This document shows positions 41,398-49,378 of a DNA stretch of 64,000 nt, one piece after another. The position numbers and the translations under genes are program-made. The stretch spans positions 11,232-75,231 of the forward strand of contig CAKTIM010000009.1 in NCBI GenBank assembly GCA_934565795.1. Reading direction: 5' to 3'. The notes under the pieces were generated by a model. The model saw only the letters and a list, made by a program, of their open reading frames with translations. It did no database searches and was not told the DNA's origin. Numbering within the stretch: the stretch's first letter is position 1; every line of letters begins with the position of its first letter. The stretch comes from an uncultured Oscillospiraceae bacterium (lineage in GTDB: Bacteria > Bacillota > Clostridia > Oscillospirales > Oscillospiraceae).

Positions 41398-41415
41398 CTT
41401 ATTTCTTCGCTCCTT

Positions 41416-42669
41416 TTACTCTTTCACCGCCGCCGGGGCCTCTGAAAGCCGATTGACCCGAATCTGCTCGATGCGGTGATTATCCACCTTGGTGACCGTC
41501 ACCTGAAGGCCGCCGAAGGTGAAGCTGTCCCCCGCCTCCGGCACCTGGCCGCACTGCTCCATGACCCAGCCGCTGACGGATACCATCTCGGAATCGGTCT
41601 CCAGCTGGAAGTAGGCGGCGAAGTCCTCAAAGTCCATTCCGGCGTCCACCAGATAGGCATCGTCCGATGTCTTGTGGATGAACACCTCTTCCTCGTCGTG
41701 CTCGTCCCAGATTTCACCCACCAGCTCCTCCAGGATATCCTCCATGGTGACGATGCCGCAGGTGCCGCCGTACTCGTCCACCACCACGGCCACGTGGGTC
41801 TTGGCCTGCTGGAGCTTTTTCAGCAGCTGGCTGATCGGCTCATTTTCCAGCACGAACAGGGGCGGGGCGATGATCTGCGTTAAGGGCTTGTCGGTAATGC
41901 CGCAGCCGACGTAGAAGTCCTTCTGGTGCACCGTGCCCAGGATATGATCGATGGAATCCTGATAGATCAGCAGGCGAGAATATTTGGTCTGGGTAAACAT
42001 CTCCGCCACCTCCTCCTTGCTGGCGGTGACGGGGAGGGCGGCCAGGTCTACCCGGTGGATCAGGATGTCCTGGGCCTGCTGCTCGGAAAAGTCGATGGCG
42101 TTTTTCAGCAGCTCGCCCTCGTTTTTATCGATGCCGCCGTCCTGCTGCACCTCGTCCACCAGCATCAGCAGCTCCTCCTGGGACATTTTGCTATCCGAAT
42201 TCAGGTGGAACACCTTGGCCAGCAGCTTCTTCCACAGGGAGAACAGCCAGTTCACCGGGATCAGCAGCCAAATCAGCACCCGCAGAAACGGGGCGGAGAA
42301 CATGGCGAACTTCTCCGCGCAGTCCTTGGCTACGCTCTTGGGGGAGATTTCGCCGAAGATCAGCACCACCACCGTGACCACCACGGTGGACAGGGTAGCT
42401 CCCGCGTCGCCATAGTGCTTGACAAACAGCACCGTGCCGATGGAGGCCATGAGAATATTGACAATGTTATTGCCGATCAGAATGGTGGACAGCAGCTTAT
42501 CATATTGCTCCAGCAGCTTGCAGGCCAGGGCGGCCCGCTTGTTTCCTTTCTCGGCCAGCATTTTCAGGCGGGTGGAATTGGCGGAGGAAAAGGCTGTCTC
42601 CGTTGCGGAAAAATAGGCGGACAGCAGCAGGCACACTGCCATGATCAATATACAGGTTGTAGTAGACAA
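41416..42669 (-). CDS. CNNM/CorC-type hemolysin family protein (DUF21, CBS pair, CorC_HlyC)
   Basis: 417 residues. N-terminal DUF21 membrane domain with three to four helices ([39 protein letters not shown]), a CBS pair ([38 protein letters not shown]) and a C-terminal CorC_HlyC domain ([16 protein letters not shown]). Relatives such as MpfA and CNNM export Mg2+ or control its balance. The start is TTG 42669 with AAAGGAG 9 nt before it. Upstream lies a promoter, a 27-codon ORF and a long-range inverted repeat, so expression may be attenuated. Confidence 0.92.
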   Translation of the reverse strand: MSTTTCILIMAVCLLLSAYFSATETAFSSANSTRLKMLAEKGNKRAALACKLLEQYDKLLSTILIGNNIVNILMASIGTVLFVKHYGDAGATLSTVVVTVVVLIFGEISPKSVAKDCAEKFAMFSAPFLRVLIWLLIPVNWLFSLWKKLLAKVFHLNSDSKMSQEELLMLVDEVQQDGGIDKNEGELLKNAIDFSEQQAQDILIHRVDLAALPVTASKEEVAEMFTQTKYSRLLIYQDSIDHILGTVHQKDFYVGCGITDKPLTQIIAPPLFVLENEPISQLLKKLQQAKTHVAVVVDEYGGTCGIVTMEDILEELVGEIWDEHDEEEVFIHKTSDDAYLVDAGMDFEDFAAYFQLETDSEMVSVSGWVMEQCGQVPEAGDSFTFGGLQVTVTKVDNHRIEQIRVNRLSEAPAAVKE

Positions 42670-42691
42670 AATATGTAACTCCTTTTTCAGT

Positions 42692-42778
42692 CATCTGTTT
42701 TTATAACGATGCGCATAACGCGCAAAAAGCACATCCGCCCTACTCGATGCAGCGCAGATATGCTCTCAAAAACAGATG
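42692..42778 (-). promoter_or_regulatory. Leader inverted repeat before the CNNM/CorC gene
   Basis: CATCTGTTTTT (42692-42702) and AAAAACAGATG (42768-42778) are perfect 11-bp inverted repeats 65 nt apart. One arm is inside the 27-codon ORF, the other just ahead of the ribosome site of the TTG-started gene; a GCGC hairpin lies between. Translation of the ORF could therefore change the fold. Confidence 0.55.
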
Positions 42779-42823
42779 GCGGACAGGTTCGTTACTGGGA
42801 TAGTCGCCGCCGTCGGTGTCCAT
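42740..42823 (-). CDS. 27-residue leader ORF
   Basis: The product would be MDTDGGDYPSNEPVRHLFLR followed by AYLRCIE. ATG 42823 has an excellent AAGGAAGGAAGC site, and the consensus promoter at 42858 lies just upstream, so the ORF is very likely transcribed and well placed for translation. It is too acidic and polar for a secretion signal. Its second half overlaps one arm of an inverted repeat that runs to the next gene's ribosome site. No known leader peptide is recognised. Confidence 0.55.
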   Translation of the reverse strand: MDTDGGDYPSNEPVRHLFLRAYLRCIE

Positions 42824-42857
42824 ATTGCTTCCTTCCTTTCAAAAAGTGATTGAGTTT

Positions 42858-42885
42858 ATTATACAGGAATTGCGCGTTTTGTCAA
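42858..42885 (-). promoter_or_regulatory. Strong promoter for the leader ORF and CNNM/CorC operon
   Basis: Minus strand TTGACA (42880-42885) and TATAAT (42858-42863), both perfect, 16-bp spacer. The only start codon with a good ribosome site nearby is that of the 27-codon ORF. Confidence 0.85.
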
Positions 42886-42901
42886 GAAGCGCTATGTCTG
42901 C

Positions 42902-42949
42902 AAAAACTCCGGGGCCGCCGGGGCGCTGTGCGCCCGGAAAGCCCCGGAG
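42902..42949 (-). terminator. Terminator of the arabinofuranoside operon
   Basis: CTCCGGGGC (42907-42915) and GCCCCGGAG (42941-42949) form the outer stem, with an inner GC-rich stem; TTTTT follows on the minus strand. It lies 7 nt after the YesL-like gene. Confidence 0.88.
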
Positions 42950-42955
42950 GGAGGG

Positions 42956-43645
42956 TTATTGTGCAGACGGCGCAGTATCCGTCAGGATGTATTGCTCCGC
43001 CAGGCCGTTGACCAGGAAGCACACGGTGTACTGCACCAGCGCCACGGCGCAGGTAAGCAGGAGCGCGATGGACAGCGGCATCAGCGCCGCCAGGAGGAGC
43101 GCCATCACTGCCACGGCAGCCAGCACGGCAAAGGCCTTGAACGGGTTTACCATGCACAGCAGGCGGGCGTTTTTCAGCACCACCTTATTTTTCTGATCCA
43201 GCAGCGCCACCAGGACGAAGAAGTAGCCGCCCCAGCAGATTCCCGCCGACGACGCGGCAATGCCCACCGCCCAGAAAAGCACCGACCAGACGGGAAGCCC
43301 CGCGTTGCTCAGCCCCAGGCTCATGGCATAGTAGCCCACGAAGAGCAGCAGAGCAAACAGCAGCGCCGGGAGCAGGCTCCGGCGGAAGCTGCGCCGGAAT
43401 TCCTCCCAGAAGTCGCCCCACACGAAGCAGTAGCCGTTGCGGATCAGGAGCACGCACACACGGTTTACGCCGCACAGCGCCGCCGGGAGGGTGACGATGG
43501 GGATGGAAAAGAGGATGAACAGCAGGTTCAGCTCCACCAGCTTCCAGAAATGGGTGGCCAACAGCACGCCGTAGCGGCGGATGCCACCCTCCGGCAGGGG
43601 CAGGCCTGCCCCCTCACGATCCCCGCGTCTGCCGAATAATCCCAT
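42956..43645 (-). CDS. YesL family (DUF624) membrane protein
   Basis: 229 residues with about five membrane segments. The DUF624 pattern is visible near the N-terminus (HFWKLVELNLLFILFSIPIV, then TLPAALCGVNRV). Such proteins are almost always encoded beside sugar ABC transporters and GH genes, as here, but their role is not established. It is the last gene of the operon and follows the second permease gene by 19 bp. Confidence 0.87.
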   Translation of the reverse strand: MGLFGRRGDREGAGLPLPEGGIRRYGVLLATHFWKLVELNLLFILFSIPIVTLPAALCGVNRVCVLLIRNGYCFVWGDFWEEFRRSFRRSLLPALLFALLLFVGYYAMSLGLSNAGLPVWSVLFWAVGIAASSAGICWGGYFFVLVALLDQKNKVVLKNARLLCMVNPFKAFAVLAAVAVMALLLAALMPLSIALLLTCAVALVQYTVCFLVNGLAEQYILTDTAPSAQ

Positions 43646-43664
43646 GATGCGTCATTCTCCTTGC

Positions 43665-44522
43665 TTAATTCTTCATACCCGTCATCACGATGCCTTCCAC
43701 GAAGTACTTCTGCCCGATCAGGTAGAATACCACGCCGGGGATGAAGGACAGGCAGGTGGCGCACATGATGGCCGACCAGTCGGACTTCAGCGACCCCTTG
43801 AACTGGGAAAGGCCGATGGCAATGGTGAACTTGCTGTCCGAATTGATGTAGATGATCTGCTGCAGCAGGTCATTCCACAGCTGGATGAACAGCAGCAGGG
43901 CCACCACGATCATGGCGGACTTGATGGCCGGGACAATGATGCTGACCAGGATGCGGAAATGCCCTGCACCATCTATTGTAGCAGCCTCGTCAAGCTCCCT
44001 GGGGATGGTGGAAATGAACTGGCGGATCAGGAAGATATTGAACGCACCGCCGCCGCAGAAATAGGGCAGGATCAGGGGCAGATAGGAATCCACCAGCTTC
44101 AGCCCCCGCGTCCACATGATGTACAGGGGGATCAGGGTGACCATGGTGGGCAGCAGCATAGAGCCGATGCACAGGGAAAACAGGAATTTCTTTCCGGGGA
44201 AGCGCAGCCGGGCAAAGGCATAGCCGCCCAGGGTCGCCGTGACGGTGCCGCCCAGCACGGCGGGGATGATAATGGTCATGGTGTTCTTGAAATACTTCCA
44301 GAACGGATAGAATTCCAGGGTCTTGGCATAGTTGGAGAACAGCCAGCGCTTGGGCAGGAAGGAGGGCGGCCACTCAAACAGCTCGCCGTTGGACATCAGG
44401 CTGGAGCGGAAGATCCACCAGATCGGCAGCATGACCACCATGGACAGGAGGATCAGCACAATCACCGTCACGATATTGGCCGTGCGCTCCTGCTTTTTCT
44501 TGCTTTTCAAATTCTTGGCCAT
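43665..44522 (-). CDS. Carbohydrate ABC transporter permease (MalG/MsmG type)
   Basis: 285 residues with six membrane helices. The EAA loop is visible as PRELDEAATIDGAGHFRILV. N-terminus VIVLILLSMVVMLPIWWIF and SLMSNGELFEWPPSFLPKRW are typical of CUT1 permeases. It pairs with the upstream MalF-type protein (1-bp overlap). No ATPase is encoded here; CUT1 systems of Firmicutes often share an MsmK/MsmX ATPase encoded elsewhere. Confidence 0.94.
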   Translation of the reverse strand: MAKNLKSKKKQERTANIVTVIVLILLSMVVMLPIWWIFRSSLMSNGELFEWPPSFLPKRWLFSNYAKTLEFYPFWKYFKNTMTIIIPAVLGGTVTATLGGYAFARLRFPGKKFLFSLCIGSMLLPTMVTLIPLYIMWTRGLKLVDSYLPLILPYFCGGGAFNIFLIRQFISTIPRELDEAATIDGAGHFRILVSIIVPAIKSAMIVVALLLFIQLWNDLLQQIIYINSDSKFTIAIGLSQFKGSLKSDWSAIMCATCLSFIPGVVFYLIGQKYFVEGIVMTGMKN

Positions 44523-45439
44523 TAGTCGTCACCTCCCGCGGAGAACATCCAGGTCTTGCTGGTGGCAAACAGGATCACGGTAAATACGCCAATGAGCAGG
44601 AAGGAAATGAACGCAATGGCGCAGGCATAGCTGAGCTTTCCGCTGCGGAAGGCATAGGTGTACATCAGGTACGACAGGAAGCAGGACGAATTGCCCGGCC
44701 CGCCGTTGGTCAACGCCAGCGCGGGGGTGACCACCTGCAAATTGGTGATGAGGGCCATCAGCAGGTTATAGAAGATGATGGGCGTCATGCAGGGAATGGT
44801 CACATTCCAGAAGCGCTGCCAGGAATTGGCTCCGTCGATCTCCGCCGCCTCCAGGTAGATCCGGGGCACGTTCTGGAACCCCGCCAGGAAGATGACAATG
44901 AGATTGCCGGAGAGCCATACGGTGATCAGCGCCAGGGACGGAATCACCAGCTGGGACGAGCCGATGAACATCACCTTTTTGATGCCCACCAGGCTGAGCA
45001 GATAATTGAGTAGGCCGAAGTTGGTCTCATACAGCCAGCTCCACCCGATGTACACCGCCATGGCAGGCAGCACATAGGGCAAATAGAACACTGCCCGGAA
45101 AAATCCGCGGGCAGGAATTTTCCGATTCAGAAGCAGAGCCACCACCAGCGAATAGATCATGCTGCCCGCCACTGCCAGCAGCGCGAAATATATGGTGGCC
45201 CAGATGGCATCCTTGAAATACGGATCCCGGTTAAAAAGACGGATGTAATTTTTCAGTCCCACCCACTGGGGGATGCCCACGCCCTCCCAGCGGAACAGGC
45301 TCAGGCCGAACACCGCCGCCAGGGGAATATAGGTAAGCACAATCAGGCCGATGATGGACGGGATCAGGCACAGATAGGCCGTCCTGGCCTCGCTTCTGAG
45401 CAGGCGGTTGGTCATTTTCTTTTTTCTCAAGCGGATCAC
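44522..45439 (-). CDS. Carbohydrate ABC transporter permease (MalF/UgpA/MsmF type)
   Basis: 305 residues, six membrane helices, with the EAA loop in NVPRIYLEAAEIDGANSWQR. N-terminus TAYLCLIPSIIGLIVLTYIP is typical. The start is uncertain: GTG 45439, TTG 45430 or ATG 45415 are possible. The sequence GGGGTGATC before TTG 45430 matches the anti-Shine-Dalgarno well, so that start may be the true one. It is separated from the binding-protein gene by a repeat of family M, but direction and function put both in one operon. Confidence 0.93.
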   Translation of the reverse strand: MIRLRKKKMTNRLLRSEARTAYLCLIPSIIGLIVLTYIPLAAVFGLSLFRWEGVGIPQWVGLKNYIRLFNRDPYFKDAIWATIYFALLAVAGSMIYSLVVALLLNRKIPARGFFRAVFYLPYVLPAMAVYIGWSWLYETNFGLLNYLLSLVGIKKVMFIGSSQLVIPSLALITVWLSGNLIVIFLAGFQNVPRIYLEAAEIDGANSWQRFWNVTIPCMTPIIFYNLLMALITNLQVVTPALALTNGGPGNSSCFLSYLMYTYAFRSGKLSYACAIAFISFLLIGVFTVILFATSKTWMFSAGGDD

Positions 45440-45516
45440 CCCACTGTGTATCAGAGTATCAGGCTACGTACAGGCGCCCGCCCGGAGGGCGGGCGCCTAA
45501 GGAGGCTGGAAGTATC

Positions 45517-45682
45517 AAGGAAGCTCTGATTAAATCGGCAAGAGCTGGCAGCGAAGGATTTTGTTTCCAGGCAAAGGATGGAAAATGGAGGAATACTTTG
45601 TGTATTTCCCATTTTTCATCCTGCGGCATGGGAGCAAAAGACTCGCTGACCAGCCGCAGGCGATTTATTCAGAGGTTCCTTA
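45517..45682. repeat. MITE-like repeat family M, copy 4, inside the arabinofuranoside operon
   Basis: Ends AAGGAAGCTCTGATTAAATC and, reversed, AAGGAACCTCTGAATAAATC. Interior: AAATGGAGGAATACTTTGTG and the reverse-complementary GTATTTCCCATTTTTC; AAGGATGGAAAATGG/CCATTTTTCATCC form a second hairpin. It starts 4 bp after the binding-protein stop and so separates that gene from the permease genes by a long hairpin. Confidence 0.8.
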
Positions 45683-45686
45683 GGAA

Positions 45687-47027
45687 TTAGAAGCCTTCGA
45701 GGATATCACACAGGGCATCGTAGCTGCCGTTGATGGCCTCTTCGGCGGTCTGCTCGCCAGTCCAGACAGGGCCGAGGGCGGAGCGGAGCAGGTTGATGAA
45801 TTCGTTGGTGTGCGGGGTGTAGTACCAGCAGGTGGACTGAGCGCACTCCATGGCGTAGTCAACAACGGCTGCCTTGTACTCATCGTGGTCGGGGAAGTTG
45901 GGGTTGTCGATCCACTTGTCGGTCAGTGCGGGGTCGGTGTAGTACTTCTCCAGGATGGGCATCCAGATGCCGGTGGCGATCAGGCTGTCCCAGCTGTTCT
46001 CTTCCTGCATGTACCACTTGATGAAGGTCATCGCCTCTTCGGGATGCTCGGTCTGGCTGAAGACGACCTGCGGGCCGCCGGTGCAGATGGTGACCTCTTC
46101 CTTCATCTTGGGCAGACGGGCAACGCCGTAGTTCAGGCCGATGTCGTCACGGGCGCTGGCCAGGCAGGTACCCACGTTCCACGCGCCGCCGGTGGCCATG
46201 GCCACATTGCCGGTAGCGATGGAGCGCTGAATGCCGTTGTCTTCCAGGCCGGCGTTGTAGGGCATCACATGGTCGACCAGGGTCAGGTCGGCAACCTTCT
46301 GAATGGACTCGATGACGGCGGGATCATTGATGGTGCATTCCTTGCCGTCCTCGCTGAACCAGCGGCCGCCGTTGGACAGTGCCCAAACCTCCAGCTGCCA
46401 AGTCCAGTTGTCGATCACGCAGCCGTACTGCACGATGTTCTCGGAGTCGAAGTCGGGGTCGGCGGCATTCTTGCCGTTGGAGTCCAAAGTCAGCAGCTTG
46501 GCGGTCTCAATGAACTCTTCCCAGGTCATGGCCTCGGTGGCAGAGGGATACTCCACGTCGGCAGCGTCGAACATATCCTTGTTGTAGTACATGAACAGGA
46601 TCTCGTTGGCGCCGGAGTAAGCAACGGGCTTGCCCTCGCTCTTGAAGGTAACGGAATCCAGAGGCGCGGCGTCAGCGCCGTCGTACATGCCGGAGATGTC
46701 GGCCAGCAGGCCCTTGTCAGCAAAGTCCAGGACGCCGTTCTCGTTCATGATGCCGCAATCGGGCAGCTGACCGGCGGCGGCCAGGGTGTTCAGCTTGGTG
46801 GTGTACTCTTCGTTGGGGATCGCCATGACCTCAACGATGATTTCGGGATGCTCTTCGTGGAACTTGTCGGCGACTGCCTGCACGCTGGCGGCTTCGTCGG
46901 GAGTGCCCCAGAAGGAGTAGGTGATGGTGACGGGCTCATCGGCAGCGGCGCTCACGCCGAAACCGGCAACCAGGCCCACGACCAAAACCAGAGACAGCAG
47001 CAGGGACATGATTTGACGCATTTTCAT
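45687..47027 (-). CDS. Extracellular sugar-binding protein (SBP family 1)
   Basis: 446 residues. Signal peptide of about 28 residues (MSLLLSLVLVVGLVAGFGVS then AAADEPV). The mature part is a CUT1 binding protein: VTITYSFWGTPDEAASVQAV, KFHEEHPEIIVEVMAI, then INDPAVIESIQKVADL and MATGGAWNVGTCLA. There is no lipobox Cys near the cleavage site, unusual for a Gram-positive binding protein, which would normally be a lipoprotein. ATG 47027 has AAAGGAAG 7 nt upstream; the frame extends further but has no ribosome site. Co-encoded with GH127 it probably binds arabino-oligosaccharides. Confidence 0.92.
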   Translation of the reverse strand: MKMRQIMSLLLSLVLVVGLVAGFGVSAAADEPVTITYSFWGTPDEAASVQAVADKFHEEHPEIIVEVMAIPNEEYTTKLNTLAAAGQLPDCGIMNENGVLDFADKGLLADISGMYDGADAAPLDSVTFKSEGKPVAYSGANEILFMYYNKDMFDAADVEYPSATEAMTWEEFIETAKLLTLDSNGKNAADPDFDSENIVQYGCVIDNWTWQLEVWALSNGGRWFSEDGKECTINDPAVIESIQKVADLTLVDHVMPYNAGLEDNGIQRSIATGNVAMATGGAWNVGTCLASARDDIGLNYGVARLPKMKEEVTICTGGPQVVFSQTEHPEEAMTFIKWYMQEENSWDSLIATGIWMPILEKYYTDPALTDKWIDNPNFPDHDEYKAAVVDYAMECAQSTCWYYTPHTNEFINLLRSALGPVWTGEQTAEEAINGSYDALCDILEGF

Positions 47028-47099
47028 TGTTGAACTTCCTTTCTGAATTTGGTTTTTTATTTTGCAACAGCAACTTCCTGCTGCTGTTAACGACGGAAT

Positions 47100-47198
47100 T
47101 CCTGCCTCCCGCTTTGCGGGGGTGGCCGAGCACAGCGAGGTCAGGGGGTGTGCGCCCGGATGAACGGGGGGCAGCTCCCTCATAGAGGGTGCCAAGGG
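47100..47198. repeat. Degenerate palindromic repeat between binding protein and GH127 genes
   Basis: Contains CCTCCCGCTTTGCGGGGG, GGTGGCCGAGCACAGCGAGG and CAGCTCCCTCATAGAGGGTG, each able to form short hairpins; the last resembles the S repeat. GC-rich and probably non-coding. A small AACAGCA/TGCTGTT hairpin lies nearby at 47066-47088. Confidence 0.45.
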
Positions 47199-47200
47199 GT

Positions 47201-49138
47201 TTACAGCGCGGCCTTCAGCCAGACGATCATCTCTCCCGGCTCCCGGTTGCACCAGAGACCATAGGGGACGGCGGTGAGGGACTGGGGCTGGAAGGTGAAG
47301 CGGGGCGCGCCGTACAGGGAATCCTCTACCCCGCTGTCCAGCCGCTTCCCCTCAAAATGGAGGGTGGGCAGCGCGCCGGGCAAGCCCTCTGCCGGGCTGC
47401 CGGGCTGCACAGAGGCATTGGGATCGACATAGAGGTTGGGCAACTCCGCGCCGTTGTCAGTCTGCTCCAGGCAATAGATGTAGGGGCCATAGGCCAGGGC
47501 CACCTGCCCCGCGTCCGCCCGGACGCGGCTGCTGGCCGCCACCCACCGGGGGGTGAGCGTGCCGCTGACCGTCAGGGTCTGCTTTCCGGCGTAGGACACC
47601 GCCACCACCGCGTAGCCGTTCTCGATCACGGGGGCAATGGTCTTTCCCTCCAGGACGAACACCGGCTCCTTCCAGTAGTCCGGCACACGGATGCGGATGG
47701 TAAAGGGCTGGGGCTGGTCGGTCTCGATGGTCAGGCGGATCGCGCCGGTCTGCATCAAGCTGGATTCCAGGCTCAGCCGCACCGCCGTATCCCGGATTCT
47801 GGTATCCAGCTGGGCGGAAATAAACTGATTGATGTAAATGGACTTTTCGTCCTGGGCGAAGATGTACTGCCCCACGGAGGCCAGCGTCCTTGCAATATTT
47901 GCCGGGCAGCAGGCCACGCCGAACCAGCCCTGGCGCACGGGCTTCACATGGGCCATGGAGGTACCGGGCAGGCAATTATCCGGCCAGACCTCCAGGGGGT
48001 TGACGTAGAAATACCGATCGCCCTGGGCGGAGATGCCTGCCAGCACGGTATTGCACAGGGCCTTCTCCACGATGTCGTAATACCGGGCGTCGCCGGTCAG
48101 GGCGGCCATCCGCTGGCCGAACATCATCAGCCCCACCGAGGCGCAGCTCTCGCAGTACATGCGGTCGTTGGGCAGATCGTAATCCGTGGTGAAGCGCTCC
48201 AGATGGCCGGAGGAGCCGATGCCGCCGGTGACGTACATCCGCTTCTGGGTGACGTTCTCCCACAGGGTACGGCAGGCGGCCTTCATATCCGCGTCGCCAA
48301 ACTCCCGGGCCGCGTCGGCCATGGCGCTGTAAAGGTACATGGCCCGCACCGCGTGGCCCTCTGCCGTGGTCTGCTGCACGGGGGGCACATGCTCCTGGGC
48401 GTAATTGGGGGTGTAGTCGGAGAATTCCGGGAATATCCTGTCCTTGCCGGTGGCCTTCAGCTCCTCCATCAGATAGGGGGCATCCTTGCCGCGAACCTCC
48501 AGGAAATATCTTGCCATGTCGGCGTATTTCTTCTGCCCGGTGGCGTGGCTGAGCTTCATCAGCGCCAGCTCCAGCTCCGGGTGGCCGGGATAGCCGGGGT
48601 GCTTCCCCGGCCCGAACACCTGGCAGATCAGGTCTGCCAGACGGCAGGCCACATTCAGAATCTTATCCTTGCCGGTGGCCTGGGTGTAGGCCACGGCGGC
48701 CTCCATCAGGTGGCCCGCGCAGTACAGCTCGTGCCCCTCGGCCAGATTCGTCCACTTCTTATCGGGGTGCAGCAGCGTATAATAGGTATCCAGATAGCCG
48801 TCCGGCTCCTGGGCCTTTGCGATCAGGTCGATCAGCTCATCCGCCGTCTGCTCGTACTGCTTTCCCCTGCCGCTGGCCAGGCAGTAGGCCACCGCCTCCA
48901 GCCACTTGTAGGCGTCCGTATCACAGAACACCGCGCCCTGGCGCTGTGCGCTGCTCTCACCGGCGGCGATCCGCAGGTTTTCCACGCTGTAGGATTTTTC
49001 CACGCCGGGGATACGGTCGTTCAGCACCTCCCACTGGTAGGGCAGAAGCTTTTCTGCAACCACATCCGCATAGCGGCCAAAGAGGGGGTCTGTAATTTTT
49101 ATATTCTGCAGTGCAGGCGTTGTGATATTCTGTTTCAT
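47201..49138 (-). CDS. Glycoside hydrolase family 127 (beta-L-arabinofuranosidase)
   Basis: 645 residues, the usual GH127 size. The zinc/cysteine centre known from the bifidobacterial enzyme HypBA1 is visible: MYCESCASVGLMMFGQRM supplies the Glu and Cys ligands and GVACCPANIARTLASVGQYI the CC motif with the nucleophile Cys. The (alpha/alpha)6 barrel starts around PLFGRYADVVAEKLLPYQW. No signal peptide, so it acts on imported sugar. Start ATG 49138 follows GGAGG; an upstream in-frame extension crosses the promoter. It is the first gene of the operon with the binding protein and permeases, and is controlled by the divergent LacI-type gene (inference). Confidence 0.93.
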   Translation of the reverse strand: MKQNITTPALQNIKITDPLFGRYADVVAEKLLPYQWEVLNDRIPGVEKSYSVENLRIAAGESSAQRQGAVFCDTDAYKWLEAVAYCLASGRGKQYEQTADELIDLIAKAQEPDGYLDTYYTLLHPDKKWTNLAEGHELYCAGHLMEAAVAYTQATGKDKILNVACRLADLICQVFGPGKHPGYPGHPELELALMKLSHATGQKKYADMARYFLEVRGKDAPYLMEELKATGKDRIFPEFSDYTPNYAQEHVPPVQQTTAEGHAVRAMYLYSAMADAAREFGDADMKAACRTLWENVTQKRMYVTGGIGSSGHLERFTTDYDLPNDRMYCESCASVGLMMFGQRMAALTGDARYYDIVEKALCNTVLAGISAQGDRYFYVNPLEVWPDNCLPGTSMAHVKPVRQGWFGVACCPANIARTLASVGQYIFAQDEKSIYINQFISAQLDTRIRDTAVRLSLESSLMQTGAIRLTIETDQPQPFTIRIRVPDYWKEPVFVLEGKTIAPVIENGYAVVAVSYAGKQTLTVSGTLTPRWVAASSRVRADAGQVALAYGPYIYCLEQTDNGAELPNLYVDPNASVQPGSPAEGLPGALPTLHFEGKRLDSGVEDSLYGAPRFTFQPQSLTAVPYGLWCNREPGEMIVWLKAAL

Positions 49139-49151
49139 ACTGCCTCCAACA

Positions 49152-49163
49152 TTAATCGTTTTC
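49152..49163. promoter_or_regulatory. Candidate LacI-type operator (weak) in the GH127 leader
   Basis: TTAATCGTTTTC resembles the half-sites of the better operator at 49205 (TAAACGTTTA) in its centre CG and flanking T/A runs. It lies between the transcript start and GH127. Confidence 0.3.
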
Positions 49164-49204
49164 TCAATTAACGGTAAAAACAGGTGAAAAACGTCGTATT
49201 TAGG

Positions 49205-49214
49205 TAAACGTTTA
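49205..49214. promoter_or_regulatory. Main LacI-type operator
   Basis: TAAACGTTTA is a perfect palindrome with the central CG typical of LacI-family sites. It sits just downstream of the GH127 -10 box, around the expected transcript start, where a bound repressor would block initiation. Confidence 0.65.
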
Positions 49215-49228
49215 ACTACTGTGGTTAT

Positions 49229-49257
49229 AGTATAGCGCATCCACTCTTGTTTGTAAA
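49229..49257 (-). promoter_or_regulatory. Promoter of the GH127-sugar transporter operon
   Basis: Minus strand TTTACA (49252-49257) and TATACT (49229-49234), 17-bp spacer. The start would be about 85 nt before GH127. Confidence 0.65.
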
Positions 49258-49310
49258 TTCGCATTTCGCTGTATTTTTGAAAAAGTTTTTGTTTATTTTT
49301 CACAACGCCC

Positions 49311-49339
49311 TTGCAATTTTTGAAAAAATCGTTTACTAT
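49311..49339 (+). promoter_or_regulatory. Promoter of the lacI-type gene with overlapping operator
   Basis: TTGCAA (49311-49316), 17-bp spacer, TACTAT (49334-49339). AAATCGTTTAC (49326-49336) overlaps the -10 box and resembles the operator at 49205, which suggests autorepression. Confidence 0.6.
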
Positions 49340-49378
49340 AGAGGCATCCGTAACCGCAGATACAAAGGAGTGTGCCCC

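Noticed and set aside
42500-42694. Alternative ORF starting ATGACTGAAAAAGGAGTT in the leader of the CNNM/CorC gene
   Set aside because: It begins on the ribosome site of the real gene and runs out of frame through its coding sequence; its own ribosome site is poor.
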